Below, in pieces: positions 16,718 to 26,326 of a DNA stretch of 64,000 bases. The stretch's first letter is position 1; each line of letters opens with the position of its first letter. This DNA comes from Clostridium isatidis (lineage in GTDB: Bacteria > Bacillota > Clostridia > Clostridiales > Clostridiaceae). A program made the position numbers and the translations under genes. Location: contig NZ_CP016786.1 of assembly GCF_002285495.1 (NCBI RefSeq), forward strand, positions 262,001-326,000, in the 5' to 3' direction. A model generated the notes under the pieces. It was given only the letters and a program-made list of their open reading frames with translations, had not been told where the DNA came from and searched no databases.

Positions 16718-18949
16718 ATGAGTTATTTGAATAATATTTGCAAAGCGGCTTTAGACGGGATAGATAAGAATAGAGGAATATATACAGAAGAGAAACTTAT
16801 AAAAGCATTAAAAAACATAATAAGACCAAATATGACTAATGAAGAAATAAGAGATTCAGTAATACAGATAGCCTTAGAATTAACCTCTGATATGGAACCA
16901 GATTGGCAATTTGCAGCAGCAAAATTATTTGTCCTTAAAATTTATGACAATATTAAAGAAAAAAGAGGTATTTTAGAAGAAAAAAAATTGTATAGTAATT
17001 TATATGAGTTTATTTTAGAACTAACAGAGAAGGGCCTTTATGGAAAATATATATTAGAAAACTATAGTAAAGAAGAAATTTTAGAATTAGAAAAAGAAAT
17101 TAAGCCAGAAAGAGATTTTCTTTTTACTTATAGTGGTATTAATCTTTTAGCAAGCAGGTATTTAATTCAAGATTATGATAGAAGTATTTTAGAATTACCT
17201 CAACAGATGTTTATGGGAATAGCTATGCATTTAGCAATCCCAGAGAAAAAAGAAATAAGAGTGGAATGGGCTAAGAGATTTTATAATGTTTTAAGTTCTT
17301 TAAAGGCAACAATGGCAACGCCAACAATGTCAAATGCAAGAAAACCTTTCTATCAGTTAAGTTCCTGCTTTATAGATACAGTAGAGGACAGCCTAAAGGG
17401 AATTTATAAATCCTTAGACAATTTTGCAGAAGTATCAAAATTTGGCGGTGGAATGGGAATATACATTGGAAAGGTTAGAGCATCTGGTTCACCAATAAGA
17501 GGATTTAAAGGGGCTTCTGGTGGAGTTATACCATGGATAAAATTATTTAATGATACAGCTATAGCAGTAGATCAATTAGGAGTTAGAAATGGATCAGTAG
17601 CAATATGGCTAGACATATGGCATAAAGATATACCAGATTTTCTTCAAATAAAAACAAATAATGGAGATGATAGAAAAAAAGCACATGATATCTTTCCAGG
17701 AATATGTTATCCAAATTTGTTTTGGAAGCTTGCAGAAAATGATATAGATGCCAATTGGTATATGATGTGCCCTCATGAGATAAAATTAATTAAAGGCTAT
17801 TCACTAGAAGATTATTATGGTGAAGAGTGGGAAAAGAAGTATTACGAATGTGTAGAAGATGACAGAATAAGCAAAAGAGTTATGCCAGTTAAGGATATAG
17901 TTAGACTGATAATAAAAAGTGCAGCAGAAACAGGTACACCTTTTGCTTTCTTTAGAGATACAGTAAATAAAATGAACCCAAATAAACATAAGGGTATGAT
18001 ATATTCATCAAATCTTTGTACTGAAATAATGCAAAATATGAGCCCTATGGATATTCAGCAATCAGAAATAATAGATGAAAATGGAGATAAAGTAATTGTA
18101 GAAAAAATTAATGCTGGAGATTTTGTTGTATGTAATTTATCTTCAATTGTTCTTGGAAATGTAGATATAAATAATGATGAGGAATTATCTTATGTAGTAG
18201 AAACACAAATAAGAGCCATGGATAATGTTATTGATTTAAATTATTATGCAGTTCCTTTTGCAGAGGTAACCAATAAAAGATATAGATCAATAGGTCTTGG
18301 AACAAGCGGATATCATCATATGCTTGTAAATAATATGCTTCACTGGACTGATGAAAAACATAAGGATTTTGCAGATAAGGTTTATGAAAAAATAAACTAT
18401 TATGCTATAAAGGCAAGTAACAATATTGCAAAGGAAAAGGGAGCTTATTCCTACTTTGAAGGTTCAGATTGGGAAAGTGGAGAGTATTTTGACCTAAGGG
18501 GATATAAATCAGAAGCTTGGAATGAGTTAAGAGAAGAAGTAAATAAGCATGGAATAAGAAATGGCTATTTAATCGCCATTGCTCCTAATGGTTCTACAGC
18601 AACTATTGCAGGAACGTCAGAAGGTGTTGATCCAGTAATTTTAAGATTTTGGTTGGAAGAAAAGAAAGGAAGCATAATTCCTAAAACTGCTCCAAACTTA
18701 AATGAAAGAAATTATTGGTACTATAATTCTGCTTATAATATAGATCAAAAGTGGTCTGTTCAAATTAATGGAATAAGACAAAGACATATAGATCAAGGAC
18801 AGTCCTTCAATCTTTATATAACAAATAATTACACAATGAGACAAATAATGAACTTATATATTGAAGCTTGTAAGGTGGGAGTAAAATCAATATATTATGT
18901 AAGATCAAAATCTTTATCAGTAAGCGATTGTGAAAGCTGTTCAGCATAA
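16718..18949 (+). CDS. nrdA: Ribonucleoside-diphosphate reductase, large subunit (class I)
   Basis: 743-residue catalytic subunit reducing ribonucleoside diphosphates to deoxy forms. Seen: the active-site Cys of LSSCFI, the NLCTEI triad (Asn, radical Cys, Glu), the partner Cys of VVCNLSS, the radical-transfer Tyr pair in SIYYVRSK and the C-terminal redox pair CESC. No clear N-terminal ATP cone was recognised, so allosteric activity control may be absent. ATG 16718 follows GGGAGG by seven bases. It is in an operon with nrdB and under two NrdR boxes. Class I enzymes need oxygen or another oxidant to form the radical, notable in a Clostridium. Confidence 0.93.
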   Translation: MSYLNNICKAALDGIDKNRGIYTEEKLIKALKNIIRPNMTNEEIRDSVIQIALELTSDMEPDWQFAAAKLFVLKIYDNIKEKRGILEEKKLYSNLYEFILELTEKGLYGKYILENYSKEEILELEKEIKPERDFLFTYSGINLLASRYLIQDYDRSILELPQQMFMGIAMHLAIPEKKEIRVEWAKRFYNVLSSLKATMATPTMSNARKPFYQLSSCFIDTVEDSLKGIYKSLDNFAEVSKFGGGMGIYIGKVRASGSPIRGFKGASGGVIPWIKLFNDTAIAVDQLGVRNGSVAIWLDIWHKDIPDFLQIKTNNGDDRKKAHDIFPGICYPNLFWKLAENDIDANWYMMCPHEIKLIKGYSLEDYYGEEWEKKYYECVEDDRISKRVMPVKDIVRLIIKSAAETGTPFAFFRDTVNKMNPNKHKGMIYSSNLCTEIMQNMSPMDIQQSEIIDENGDKVIVEKINAGDFVVCNLSSIVLGNVDINNDEELSYVVETQIRAMDNVIDLNYYAVPFAEVTNKRYRSIGLGTSGYHHMLVNNMLHWTDEKHKDFADKVYEKINYYAIKASNNIAKEKGAYSYFEGSDWESGEYFDLRGYKSEAWNELREEVNKHGIRNGYLIAIAPNGSTATIAGTSEGVDPVILRFWLEEKKGSIIPKTAPNLNERNYWYYNSAYNIDQKWSVQINGIRQRHIDQGQSFNLYITNNYTMRQIMNLYIEACKVGVKSIYYVRSKSLSVSDCESCSA

Positions 18950-18980
18950 TAATCTGCTAATGAATAAGGGGGAAAATAAG

Positions 18981-20018
18981 ATGAATATAAATAAGAAGCC
19001 GTTATTTAATGAATTTGGAGATACAGAAATATCAAAAAAAAGGATAATAAATGGTAATACTACTAATTTAAATGATTTTAATAATATGAAATATACTTGG
19101 GTTTCAAATTGGTATAGGCAGGGAATGAATAATTTTTGGATACCGGAAGAAATAAACTTATCTCAAGATTTAAAAGACTATAATGATAAATTGACAGAAG
19201 AGGAAAGGATAGCCTACGATAAGATACTATCATTTTTAATCTTTTTAGATTCAATACAGACAGCAAATCTATCAAATATAAATAATTATATAACTGCAAG
19301 TGAAATAAATCTATGCTTAACAATTCAAGCCTTTCAAGAAGCCGTTCATTCACAAAGTTATAGTTATATGTTAGATACAATTTGCTCGCCAGAAAAAAGA
19401 AATGAAATTCTTTACCAATGGAAAGATGATGAGATTTTATTAAAAAGAAATAAATTTATAGGGGATTTATATAATAATTTTATTAATAATCCTAATACTG
19501 AAAACTTATTAAAAACTATAATGGCAAATTATATTCTTGAAGGAATATATTTTTATTCAGGATTTATGTTCTTCTATAATTTAGAAAGAAATAAAAAAAT
19601 GCCAGGTTCTGCTCAAGTAATTAGATATATAAATAGAGATGAAAATACACATCTTTGGTTATTTAGAAACATAATAAAAGAATTACAAACAGAAAATCCT
19701 GAAATTTTTACAGAAACTATTAAAAGAGAATTAGTAGAAATGATGAAAGAAGGGGTGAAAAACGAAATAGAGTGGGGACACTATGTTATAGGAGATAAAA
19801 TTCAAGGTATAAATAAGGAACTTATAAATAGTTATATAAAATATTTAGGTAATATAAGAATGAAAGCAATTGGTTTTGATTATATATATGAAGGATATAA
19901 TGAAAATCCAGCTAAGTGGGTAGATATACTAGCTGATGCAAATTCTGTAAAAACGGACTTTTTTGAAGCAAGGTCTACTGCCTATGCAAAAGCAGCAGCA
20001 TTAATTGATGATTTATAA
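18981..20018 (+). CDS. nrdB: Ribonucleoside-diphosphate reductase, small subunit (class Ia type)
   Basis: 345-residue ferritin-like radical subunit. Metal ligands are all visible: Asp in FLDSIQ, Glu and His in QEAVHSQSY, Glu in YILEGIYF, Glu and His in NRDENTHL. The Tyr of HSQSY (near residue 127) is at the E. coli Y122 position, so a tyrosyl-radical cofactor is expected rather than the Chlamydia-type Phe variant. There is no nrdI nearby, arguing against class Ib. ATG 18981 follows AAGGGGG; the open frame before it lies within the nrdA end. Confidence 0.93.
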   Translation: MNINKKPLFNEFGDTEISKKRIINGNTTNLNDFNNMKYTWVSNWYRQGMNNFWIPEEINLSQDLKDYNDKLTEEERIAYDKILSFLIFLDSIQTANLSNINNYITASEINLCLTIQAFQEAVHSQSYSYMLDTICSPEKRNEILYQWKDDEILLKRNKFIGDLYNNFINNPNTENLLKTIMANYILEGIYFYSGFMFFYNLERNKKMPGSAQVIRYINRDENTHLWLFRNIIKELQTENPEIFTETIKRELVEMMKEGVKNEIEWGHYVIGDKIQGINKELINSYIKYLGNIRMKAIGFDYIYEGYNENPAKWVDILADANSVKTDFFEARSTAYAKAAALIDDL

Positions 20019-20151
20019 AATATTGCTGTTAAATGTAGAAAAAAATTACATATTTTTTTCGAAAAATTATACCTTAATAAAAAATTATATACAAATTATA
20101 AATTTATAAGACAAAAAACACAAAAATTATAAAAAATCTGAATATTTATAG

Positions 20152-20179
20152 TTAACATATATTGAAAATGTGATATAAT
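20152..20179 (+). promoter_or_regulatory. Promoter of ptsI
   Basis: TTAACA (20152-20157) and perfect TATAAT (20174-20179) with a 16-base spacer. The predicted transcript has an AT-rich leader of about 75 bases before the ptsI ribosome binding site. Confidence 0.7.
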
Positions 20180-20262
20180 TAGTTCAGTATGATTTGAAAA
20201 AGGAAAGAGTACTTAAATGTAATTTTTTATTTTATAGCTAATTTTAAGGAGGAATTTCAGTA

Positions 20263-21882
20263 ATGAAAAAAGGTATAGCTGCATCTAAGGGTTATGCAAT
20301 AGGAAAAGTATTTATACAAGAACATGAAGAAATAGTAATAACAGATGCTAAGGTAACTAATGTAGAAGCAGAAAAGGAAACTCTACAAAAGGCTTTAGAT
20401 AAGTCAAAGGAACAATTAACAGCTATTAAAGAAAAAACTCTAGCAGAAATTGGCGAGCATGAAGCACAAGTTTTTGAAGCACATCTAACCTTATTAGATG
20501 ATCCAGAATTTACTGGTGGTATGTTAGCTGAAATAGAAGCAAATAGTGTAAACGCTATGAAAGCAGTTGAAAATGTTACAAATACCTTTGTAATGATATT
20601 TGAATCTATGGAAGATGAATATATGAAGGAAAGAGCTGCTGATATAAAAGACGTTTCAAAGAGAATTATTGCTAACTTAGCCGGAAAAGGAGAAAATGCT
20701 TTAGCATCAGTTGAAGAAAATACTGTAATTGTTGCTCATGATTTAACACCATCAGATACAGCTCAACTAGATAGAAGTAAAGTTATTGGTTTCTTAACTA
20801 ATATAGGTGGAAGAACATCTCACTCAGCTATTATGGCAAGAACTTTAGAAATACCAGCTATAGTAGGGCTTAAAGATATAACAACCTCAGTTAAAAACGG
20901 AGATACAGTAATATTAGATGGTATCGAAGGAATATGTATAATAAATCCTGAACAATCAGTTATTGATGAATATACAGCTAAAAGAGATAAATTCTTAAAA
21001 GAACAAGAAGAATTAAAGAAACTTATTGAAGTAAAAACAGTAACTAAGTCAGGTAAAAGAATAGAAGTTTGTGGAAACATAGGATCACCAGCAGATGCTG
21101 AAGCTGTTTTAGCAAATGGTGGCGATGGAGTTGGATTATTTAGAACAGAATTCTTATATATGGATAGAGATTCTGCACCAACAGAAGAAGAACAATTTGA
21201 AGCATATAAGAAAGTTCTTGAAATAATGAAGGGTAAGAAAGTAGTTATAAGAACTCTTGATATCGGAGGAGATAAAACTCTACCATATTTACCATTACCA
21301 CAAGAAATGAATCCATTCTTAGGTTATAGAGCTATAAGATTATGCTTAGATAGAAAAGATATATTTAGAGTTCAAATAAGAGCTTTACTAAGAGCATCAG
21401 TTTATGGACAACTAGCAGTAATGTTCCCAATGATTTCTGGATTAGAAGAATTCCAACAAGCTAAAGCTTTTGTTGATGAATGTAAGGCTGAATTAAGAGC
21501 TGAAGGAATTCCTTACTCAGAAGATATAGAATGGGGTATAATGGTTGAAATACCAGCAGCTGCTGTATATGCTGATGAGTTAGCTAAATATGTTGATTTC
21601 TTCTCAATTGGAACTAACGACTTAATTCAATATACTTTAGCTGCAGATAGAATGAGCGAAAAGGTATCATACCTTTACAATCCAATGCATCCAGCAGTAT
21701 TAAGATTAATAAAGATGACTATAGATGGAGCACATAAACATGGAAAATGGGTTGGAATGTGTGGAGAAATGGCAGGAGATGAAAATGCTATTCCAACATT
21801 AGTTGAGTATGGACTTGATGAATTCTCAATGAGTGCAACATCAATATTAACTGCTAAGAAGATAATATTAGATCAAGAATAA
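20263..21882 (+). CDS. ptsI: Phosphoenolpyruvate-protein phosphotransferase (enzyme I)
   Basis: 539-residue enzyme I of the sugar phosphotransferase system; it takes phosphate from PEP onto a His and passes it to HPr. N-terminal HPr-binding helical domain, phosphorylated H187 in GGRTSHSAI, PEP-binding TIM barrel with FRTEFLYMDR, and the C-terminal WVGMCGEMAGD with the catalytic Cys. AAGGAGG precedes ATG. It is monocistronic, with its own promoter and a strong terminator; ptsH is not adjacent. Confidence 0.96.
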   Translation: MKKGIAASKGYAIGKVFIQEHEEIVITDAKVTNVEAEKETLQKALDKSKEQLTAIKEKTLAEIGEHEAQVFEAHLTLLDDPEFTGGMLAEIEANSVNAMKAVENVTNTFVMIFESMEDEYMKERAADIKDVSKRIIANLAGKGENALASVEENTVIVAHDLTPSDTAQLDRSKVIGFLTNIGGRTSHSAIMARTLEIPAIVGLKDITTSVKNGDTVILDGIEGICIINPEQSVIDEYTAKRDKFLKEQEELKKLIEVKTVTKSGKRIEVCGNIGSPADAEAVLANGGDGVGLFRTEFLYMDRDSAPTEEEQFEAYKKVLEIMKGKKVVIRTLDIGGDKTLPYLPLPQEMNPFLGYRAIRLCLDRKDIFRVQIRALLRASVYGQLAVMFPMISGLEEFQQAKAFVDECKAELRAEGIPYSEDIEWGIMVEIPAAAVYADELAKYVDFFSIGTNDLIQYTLAADRMSEKVSYLYNPMHPAVLRLIKMTIDGAHKHGKWVGMCGEMAGDENAIPTLVEYGLDEFSMSATSILTAKKIILDQE

Positions 21883-21890
21883 TAAATATA

Positions 21891-21924
21891 AAAAAGAAGA
21901 TTGATTACAATCTTCTTTTTTTAT
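21891..21924 (+). terminator. Terminator after ptsI
   Basis: 13-bp stem (21891-21903 with 21908-21920, core AGAAGATTG / CAATCTTCT) around loop ATTA, with a long T run. Confidence 0.93.
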
Positions 21925-22012
21925 TAATGAAATTAATAAAAAAAACGATAATAGAAATAATGATATTTTGTAAAGCTATAGTGAATATTATTTATCAATA
22001 AAAGAGGTAATT

Positions 22013-23158
22013 ATGAGGGACGAAAATAAAAAATATTATAACAAGGCATTAGATTTATATAATAAGGGTGAAATAGATAAAGCCTTAGAAGTATGTGAAA
22101 AGGGAATTTCCCTTGATTTAAAAAATTCAAATCTTTTAAACTTAAAAGGTCTTCTTTTATATTTAAAGGGAGATTTAAATGGTGCTGTTGCTGCCTGGAA
22201 AATTAATAAAGATTACAATAATGATTCAATAGCCAAAACATATTTAAATGATTCTTATAAAGATGAAAGCAGAGAAAAATTATTTAAAGAGGCAGAAAGA
22301 TTAGTAAATAACCTAGCAATAAATGAAGCTATAGAAAGATTATTAATATGCAGTGAAAGTGATTTTAATATGATTAAAGTAAATAATCTATTAGCCTTAT
22401 GTTATTTAAGAAAAGGAGACTATGATAACAGTAAATTATATTTAAATAAAGTCTTATCTATAGATAAAAATAACTCAACAGCTAAAAAAATATATAAAGA
22501 AATAAATGAATTTTTAGAAGTAAAATCTAATACAAAAATATTTGTGCCACTATTATTATTAATTTTTATTATTACAGCAATAACAATAAGCTATAAAAGT
22601 GGATTAATAAATAAAATAATAAATAGAGAAAAGAATGAATTAATCTATGAAGATAAAAGCAAAACTGAAAATAAGGAAGAGGAAGAAAATAATAGAGAAA
22701 TTAAAGAGAATAATAAAGCTGCTGAGGAGAATAATAAGGAAGAAAGTGATAATTTAAAAGAAGAAAATAAAGTTACTCCTTTGACTAATGAAGAAATTCA
22801 AAGCAATTATGAAAAAGCAAGTACATATTTTGAGGAAGAAAATTATAAAGCTTCTAAAGATTTATTAATAATAACCTTAAATTCAGCAGAAAATAATCAT
22901 TTACATGATGATATATTATTTTTATTAGCTTCTTCTTACGATAGACTTAATGAAGTAGAATACGCTATAAAATATTTCGATGAATATCTATTAAAATATG
23001 ATTATGGCAATTATAGTCAAGAGGCTTATTATAGAATGGCTTTGATTTATAAAGATATAGATATTAATAAAAGCAAAAAATATGCAAAAGAATTAGCAGA
23101 TAAATATCCTAAATCTATTTATAATAATCAAAATATAAATACAATATTAAACAGCTGA
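22013..23158 (+). CDS. TPR-repeat membrane protein, function unknown
   Basis: 381 residues. N-terminal tetratricopeptide repeats (about 7-60 and 85-165), a single transmembrane helix at about 179-197 (IFVPLLLLIFIITAITI), a charged Glu/Asn/Lys-rich linker (about 215-260) and a second TPR/outer-membrane-assembly-like repeat block (about 265-370). With no signal peptide, the N-terminal repeats should be cytoplasmic and the C-terminal block external. A scaffolding role is likely, but no specific function can be given. AGAGGT precedes ATG; iadA follows 17 bases later. Confidence 0.75.
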   Translation: MRDENKKYYNKALDLYNKGEIDKALEVCEKGISLDLKNSNLLNLKGLLLYLKGDLNGAVAAWKINKDYNNDSIAKTYLNDSYKDESREKLFKEAERLVNNLAINEAIERLLICSESDFNMIKVNNLLALCYLRKGDYDNSKLYLNKVLSIDKNNSTAKKIYKEINEFLEVKSNTKIFVPLLLLIFIITAITISYKSGLINKIINREKNELIYEDKSKTENKEEEENNREIKENNKAAEENNKEESDNLKEENKVTPLTNEEIQSNYEKASTYFEEENYKASKDLLIITLNSAENNHLHDDILFLLASSYDRLNEVEYAIKYFDEYLLKYDYGNYSQEAYYRMALIYKDIDINKSKKYAKELADKYPKSIYNNQNINTILNS

Positions 23159-23175
23159 TTATAGGAGTTGATAAA

Positions 23176-24348
23176 ATGCTAACCATAATAAAGGGCATAA
23201 AAGTTTACTCCCCAGACTACGAAGGAATAAAAGACGTAGTACTATGTGGAGATAAAATAGAAGGAATTTATGATAATATAAAAATTCCAGCAGATTTTAT
23301 AAAAATTAATCTTATAAACGGTAATGGTAAACTACTTTTTCCAGGCTTTATAGACAATCATGTTCATATAAATGGAGCTGGTGGAGAAGGTGGATTTAGA
23401 AGAAGAACACCTGAAATAAAATTTTCCGATTTAACTAAGGCTGGAATTACCACTGTTGTAGGCTGTATAGGAACAGATGGTGTTTGTAGGGATATGAGGA
23501 GTTTGATAGCTAAGGCAAATGCATTAGAAGAGGAAGGAATAACAACCTTTTGTTATACAGGTTCTTATGATATACCAGTTAAGACTATAACAGATAGTAT
23601 ACAAGCAGATATTATGATGTTAGATAAAATAATTGGAGTTGGAGAAGTAGCTTTATCAGATCACAGAAGTTCACAACCTAGCTATGAAGCTTTTTTAAAT
23701 GTAGTAGCACAAGCAAGGGTGGGAGGAATATTATCAGGTAAAGCTGGAATAGTCAATGTTCATTTAGGTGATGGAAAAAGAAAATTAGATTACTTATTTA
23801 AATTAATAGAAGAGACAGAAATTACACCAAAGCAGTTATTACCAACTCATATAAATAGAAGTAGAACATTATTTAAGTCAGCTGAAGAGTATACTAAAAG
23901 GGGAGGATTTATTGATCTAACAACAAGTTCAGATCCAGATAATTTAGAGCCAGGAGAACTAAGAGCTAGTGAAGGCTTAAGAATTCTAATTGATAGAGGA
24001 GTAAATATAGATAATATTACTTTTTCTTCTGATGGGAACGGAAGTATGCCATTATATGATGAAGGTGGAAATTTAACAAAGCTTGGCATATGTAATGTAT
24101 CGAGTTTATATGATGAAGTAAAAGCAGCTATTAAAAAATATAATGTAAGTATAGATAATGCTATAAGAGTTATAACTAAAAATCCAGCAGAAATATTAGC
24201 CTTAAAGAATAAAGGAATTATTGAAGAAGGAAAGGATGCAGATTTAGTCTTAGTTAGAGAAGATACATTAGATATAGAGATGGTAATTGCAAAAGGAAAA
24301 ATTTTAGTTGAGAATGGTAAGGCTGTAGTAAAAGGAAATTTTGAATAA
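23176..24348 (+). CDS. iadA: Beta-aspartyl peptidase (isoaspartyl dipeptidase)
   Basis: 390-residue amidohydrolase-fold metallopeptidase (M38) that cleaves isoaspartyl dipeptides from damaged or degraded proteins. The metal motif is DNHVHINGAGGEGG; further ligand and substrate segments are LPTHINRSR and FSSDGNGSMP. AGGAG precedes ATG 23176. The gene follows the TPR gene closely and probably shares its transcript. Confidence 0.9.
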   Translation: MLTIIKGIKVYSPDYEGIKDVVLCGDKIEGIYDNIKIPADFIKINLINGNGKLLFPGFIDNHVHINGAGGEGGFRRRTPEIKFSDLTKAGITTVVGCIGTDGVCRDMRSLIAKANALEEEGITTFCYTGSYDIPVKTITDSIQADIMMLDKIIGVGEVALSDHRSSQPSYEAFLNVVAQARVGGILSGKAGIVNVHLGDGKRKLDYLFKLIEETEITPKQLLPTHINRSRTLFKSAEEYTKRGGFIDLTTSSDPDNLEPGELRASEGLRILIDRGVNIDNITFSSDGNGSMPLYDEGGNLTKLGICNVSSLYDEVKAAIKKYNVSIDNAIRVITKNPAEILALKNKGIIEEGKDADLVLVREDTLDIEMVIAKGKILVENGKAVVKGNFE

Positions 24349-24351
24349 ATC

Positions 24352-24515
24352 CAATTCATAATTTACAATGCAAAATGAATATCACTTATAAAAGTTTATA
24401 TAATAATAAAAAGGAACTGGCAGCGACAGTTCCTTTCTGTTTGATATTTTAGATTTTCAGTTTAGCTGAAAATCAAGCTTAATTGTACACTTTGCAATTT
24501 GAATTTTACATATTG
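24352..24515. repeat. Intergenic MITE-like repeat with hairpins after iadA
   Basis: The iadA/SleB-like gap has related inverted ends (CCAATTCATAATTTACAATG at 24350-24369 and a partly complementary AATTGTACACTTTGCAATTT near 24481-24500). Inside are two hairpins: AAAGGAACTG/CAGTTCCTTT (24410-24436), a terminator for iadA, and GATTTTCAG/CTGAAAATC (24452-24474). TACAATGCAAAAT recurs inverted at 34140-34152, so this looks like one copy of a dispersed non-coding element. Confidence 0.5.
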
Positions 24516-24526
24516 CCTATGCTAAG

Positions 24527-25102
24527 CTATTTTGTATTAAAAAATAAGTGTCTGCCTATGGATGTGCTTTGTGTTTTTTCAATATTTGTCATCCATGAGC
24601 AGGTTGCTGTTTCTGGATTATAAAAGAATAATGCTTCATTCGTTGGGTCATTACCTCTTATAGCATCGTAAACAGCATCATAACATTCTTGGGTTGGAGT
24701 AACTGATATTTTTCCATCAATAACACAAGAAAAGGCATTTGGTTGAAAAACTACCTCTTCTATGCTATTTGGAAAACCTGGACTTAATACTCTGTTTAAA
24801 ATAACAGAAGCTACCGCCACCTTACCCTCATAGGGCTCTCCTTTACTTTCAGCATATACAACTTGTGCCATTAAATTAATGTCGTATTCAGTTAAATAAA
24901 TTTTATTATCATTATAGTTAAAAACCTCAACTACCTCATCTGCATCTGGTGATGCATTATTTATTATGTTATCATTTATATTTATATTTTTTATATTACT
25001 TGCCATATTATTATTTTCAATTTTAGTTGAAGCAAAAGTAGTTATTTCTGCTGAAAATATTAGGAGAGTGCATAAGATAAATATTTTTCTTAAATATTTC
25101 AT
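24527..25102 (-). CDS. SleB/CwlJ-family cell-wall hydrolase
   Basis: 191 residues: an N-terminal signal or anchor (KYLRKIFILCTLLIFSAEI), a spacer of about 60 residues, then the SleB/CwlJ (Hydrolase_2) domain with the catalytic Glu in VVYAESKGEPYEGKVAVAS and the conserved NAFSCV and ALFFYNP segments. Such lytic enzymes degrade spore cortex or remodel peptidoglycan. It lacks the N-terminal peptidoglycan-binding domain of true SleB. ATG 25102 is selected because AGGAGG lies six bases upstream; the frame extends ten more codons. Confidence 0.85.
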   Translation of the reverse strand: MKYLRKIFILCTLLIFSAEITTFASTKIENNNMASNIKNININDNIINNASPDADEVVEVFNYNDNKIYLTEYDINLMAQVVYAESKGEPYEGKVAVASVILNRVLSPGFPNSIEEVVFQPNAFSCVIDGKISVTPTQECYDAVYDAIRGNDPTNEALFFYNPETATCSWMTNIEKTQSTSIGRHLFFNTK

Positions 25103-25173
25103 TTTTAACCTCCTATTTGTTACAATAATCAAAAATTAGTATTACCAAGTTAAAAAAAATAATACTATTTTTT

Positions 25174-26157
25174 TTATAAAAGTTTTAAATATTTAGAATA
25201 AACTTCTAGAGTATCTTCTCTTTTTAAGGAGGCATTCTTGTATTTTTTTGATATTTCTTTAGAATAATCTTCAAAATTTGAACAACTTTTTTCGTAAATT
25301 ACAGCACTTTTCATCGAACTTAAATAAGCTGCGTAGAGATTAAAATATTCATTTAAAATGACATATAGTTCATCATATCCTTCTGGTATAGATATAGAGT
25401 ATAAATCGTTTTTTATAGAAACAAGTTTTTCTTCTTTTTTATATAAATCATCTAAAATTATAGATAAATCGTCCTTTTCTTCTCTTATTTTATTAATTGA
25501 AGGCATTAAGTCCTCGTTTAAATAGTCCATTTCCTTATTTAAATTTTCTAGTTTTATTAGAAATTTATTTATTTGCTTTTCTTTAAAAGCAGTATCTCTA
25601 TTATTTTTAATAAGCTTGTTTAAAAAATTATAATATTCATCGGTATAATCATTTAACTTGTTAATAAAGTTTAAATTTAGTTTGTATTCTTTTTTTAAAA
25701 TAGAATAATAATTTATGCAATTTTCTTTAAGAGTTAAAAATTTATTTAAGTCATAGTTAGAATTTACTTTTTTTGAATTTACAAGAAGATAATTTAAATC
25801 ATCATAAAGATATATATTAGCTGCTATAGAGTTATTTAATAATAATTGCAACTCTTTATTTTGAGAGAAAAAATTATTTTTATCCACATCAATTTCTTCA
25901 GAAATGTTTTTCAGAAGTTCTACACTTTCTACCAAACTATCATTAAGTAGATTAATATCTTCAGTATGATTAGAAAAATTTTTTATAACTTTTTCGTTAA
26001 TAGTGTTTAGTTTTTTAGTAATAACGATTAAAGGATTTTTATTTAAATTATTGTTGTAAAAGTATATAAATAAGAAAAAGATGAATAAAAATATTAGGAA
26101 AATACTTATTACTAAATGTCTATCTATTTTGTTAGAATTATTAGAAGAAATGTGCAA
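25174..26157 (-). CDS. Membrane-anchored coiled-coil protein, function unknown
   Basis: 327 residues, not recognised. A short N-terminus, one strong transmembrane helix at about 17-36 (SIFLIFLFIFFLFIYFY), then an almost entirely helical, Asn/Lys/Glu-rich region with several predicted coiled coils (about 55-320). The topology suggests a long external helical bundle. It starts at TTG 26157 with AAGGAGTG about nine bases upstream. It is transcribed away from cdaA and could be co-transcribed with the SleB-like gene 72 bases downstream. Confidence 0.65.
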   Translation of the reverse strand: MHISSNNSNKIDRHLVISIFLIFLFIFFLFIYFYNNNLNKNPLIVITKKLNTINEKVIKNFSNHTEDINLLNDSLVESVELLKNISEEIDVDKNNFFSQNKELQLLLNNSIAANIYLYDDLNYLLVNSKKVNSNYDLNKFLTLKENCINYYSILKKEYKLNLNFINKLNDYTDEYYNFLNKLIKNNRDTAFKEKQINKFLIKLENLNKEMDYLNEDLMPSINKIREEKDDLSIILDDLYKKEEKLVSIKNDLYSISIPEGYDELYVILNEYFNLYAAYLSSMKSAVIYEKSCSNFEDYSKEISKKYKNASLKREDTLEVYSKYLKLL

Positions 26158-26326
26158 AAATTATCACTCCTTAAAAATCTCTTTACATAAATATATATAT
26201 ATTAGAATAGAGTAATAAATATTATTAAAATTAAATTAAAATTTAAAAAAGAATTAAAGTGATGTAATTAGATATCATAAATTTGGTGTATAATTAAAAT
26301 ATATAGGAAATTAGGAGGAGCTTCTT

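Noticed and set aside
23847..24359. 170-codon minus-strand frame opposite iadA
   Set aside because: Lies entirely over a convincing IadA and has the low-complexity Ser/Phe/Leu composition of a shadow frame.
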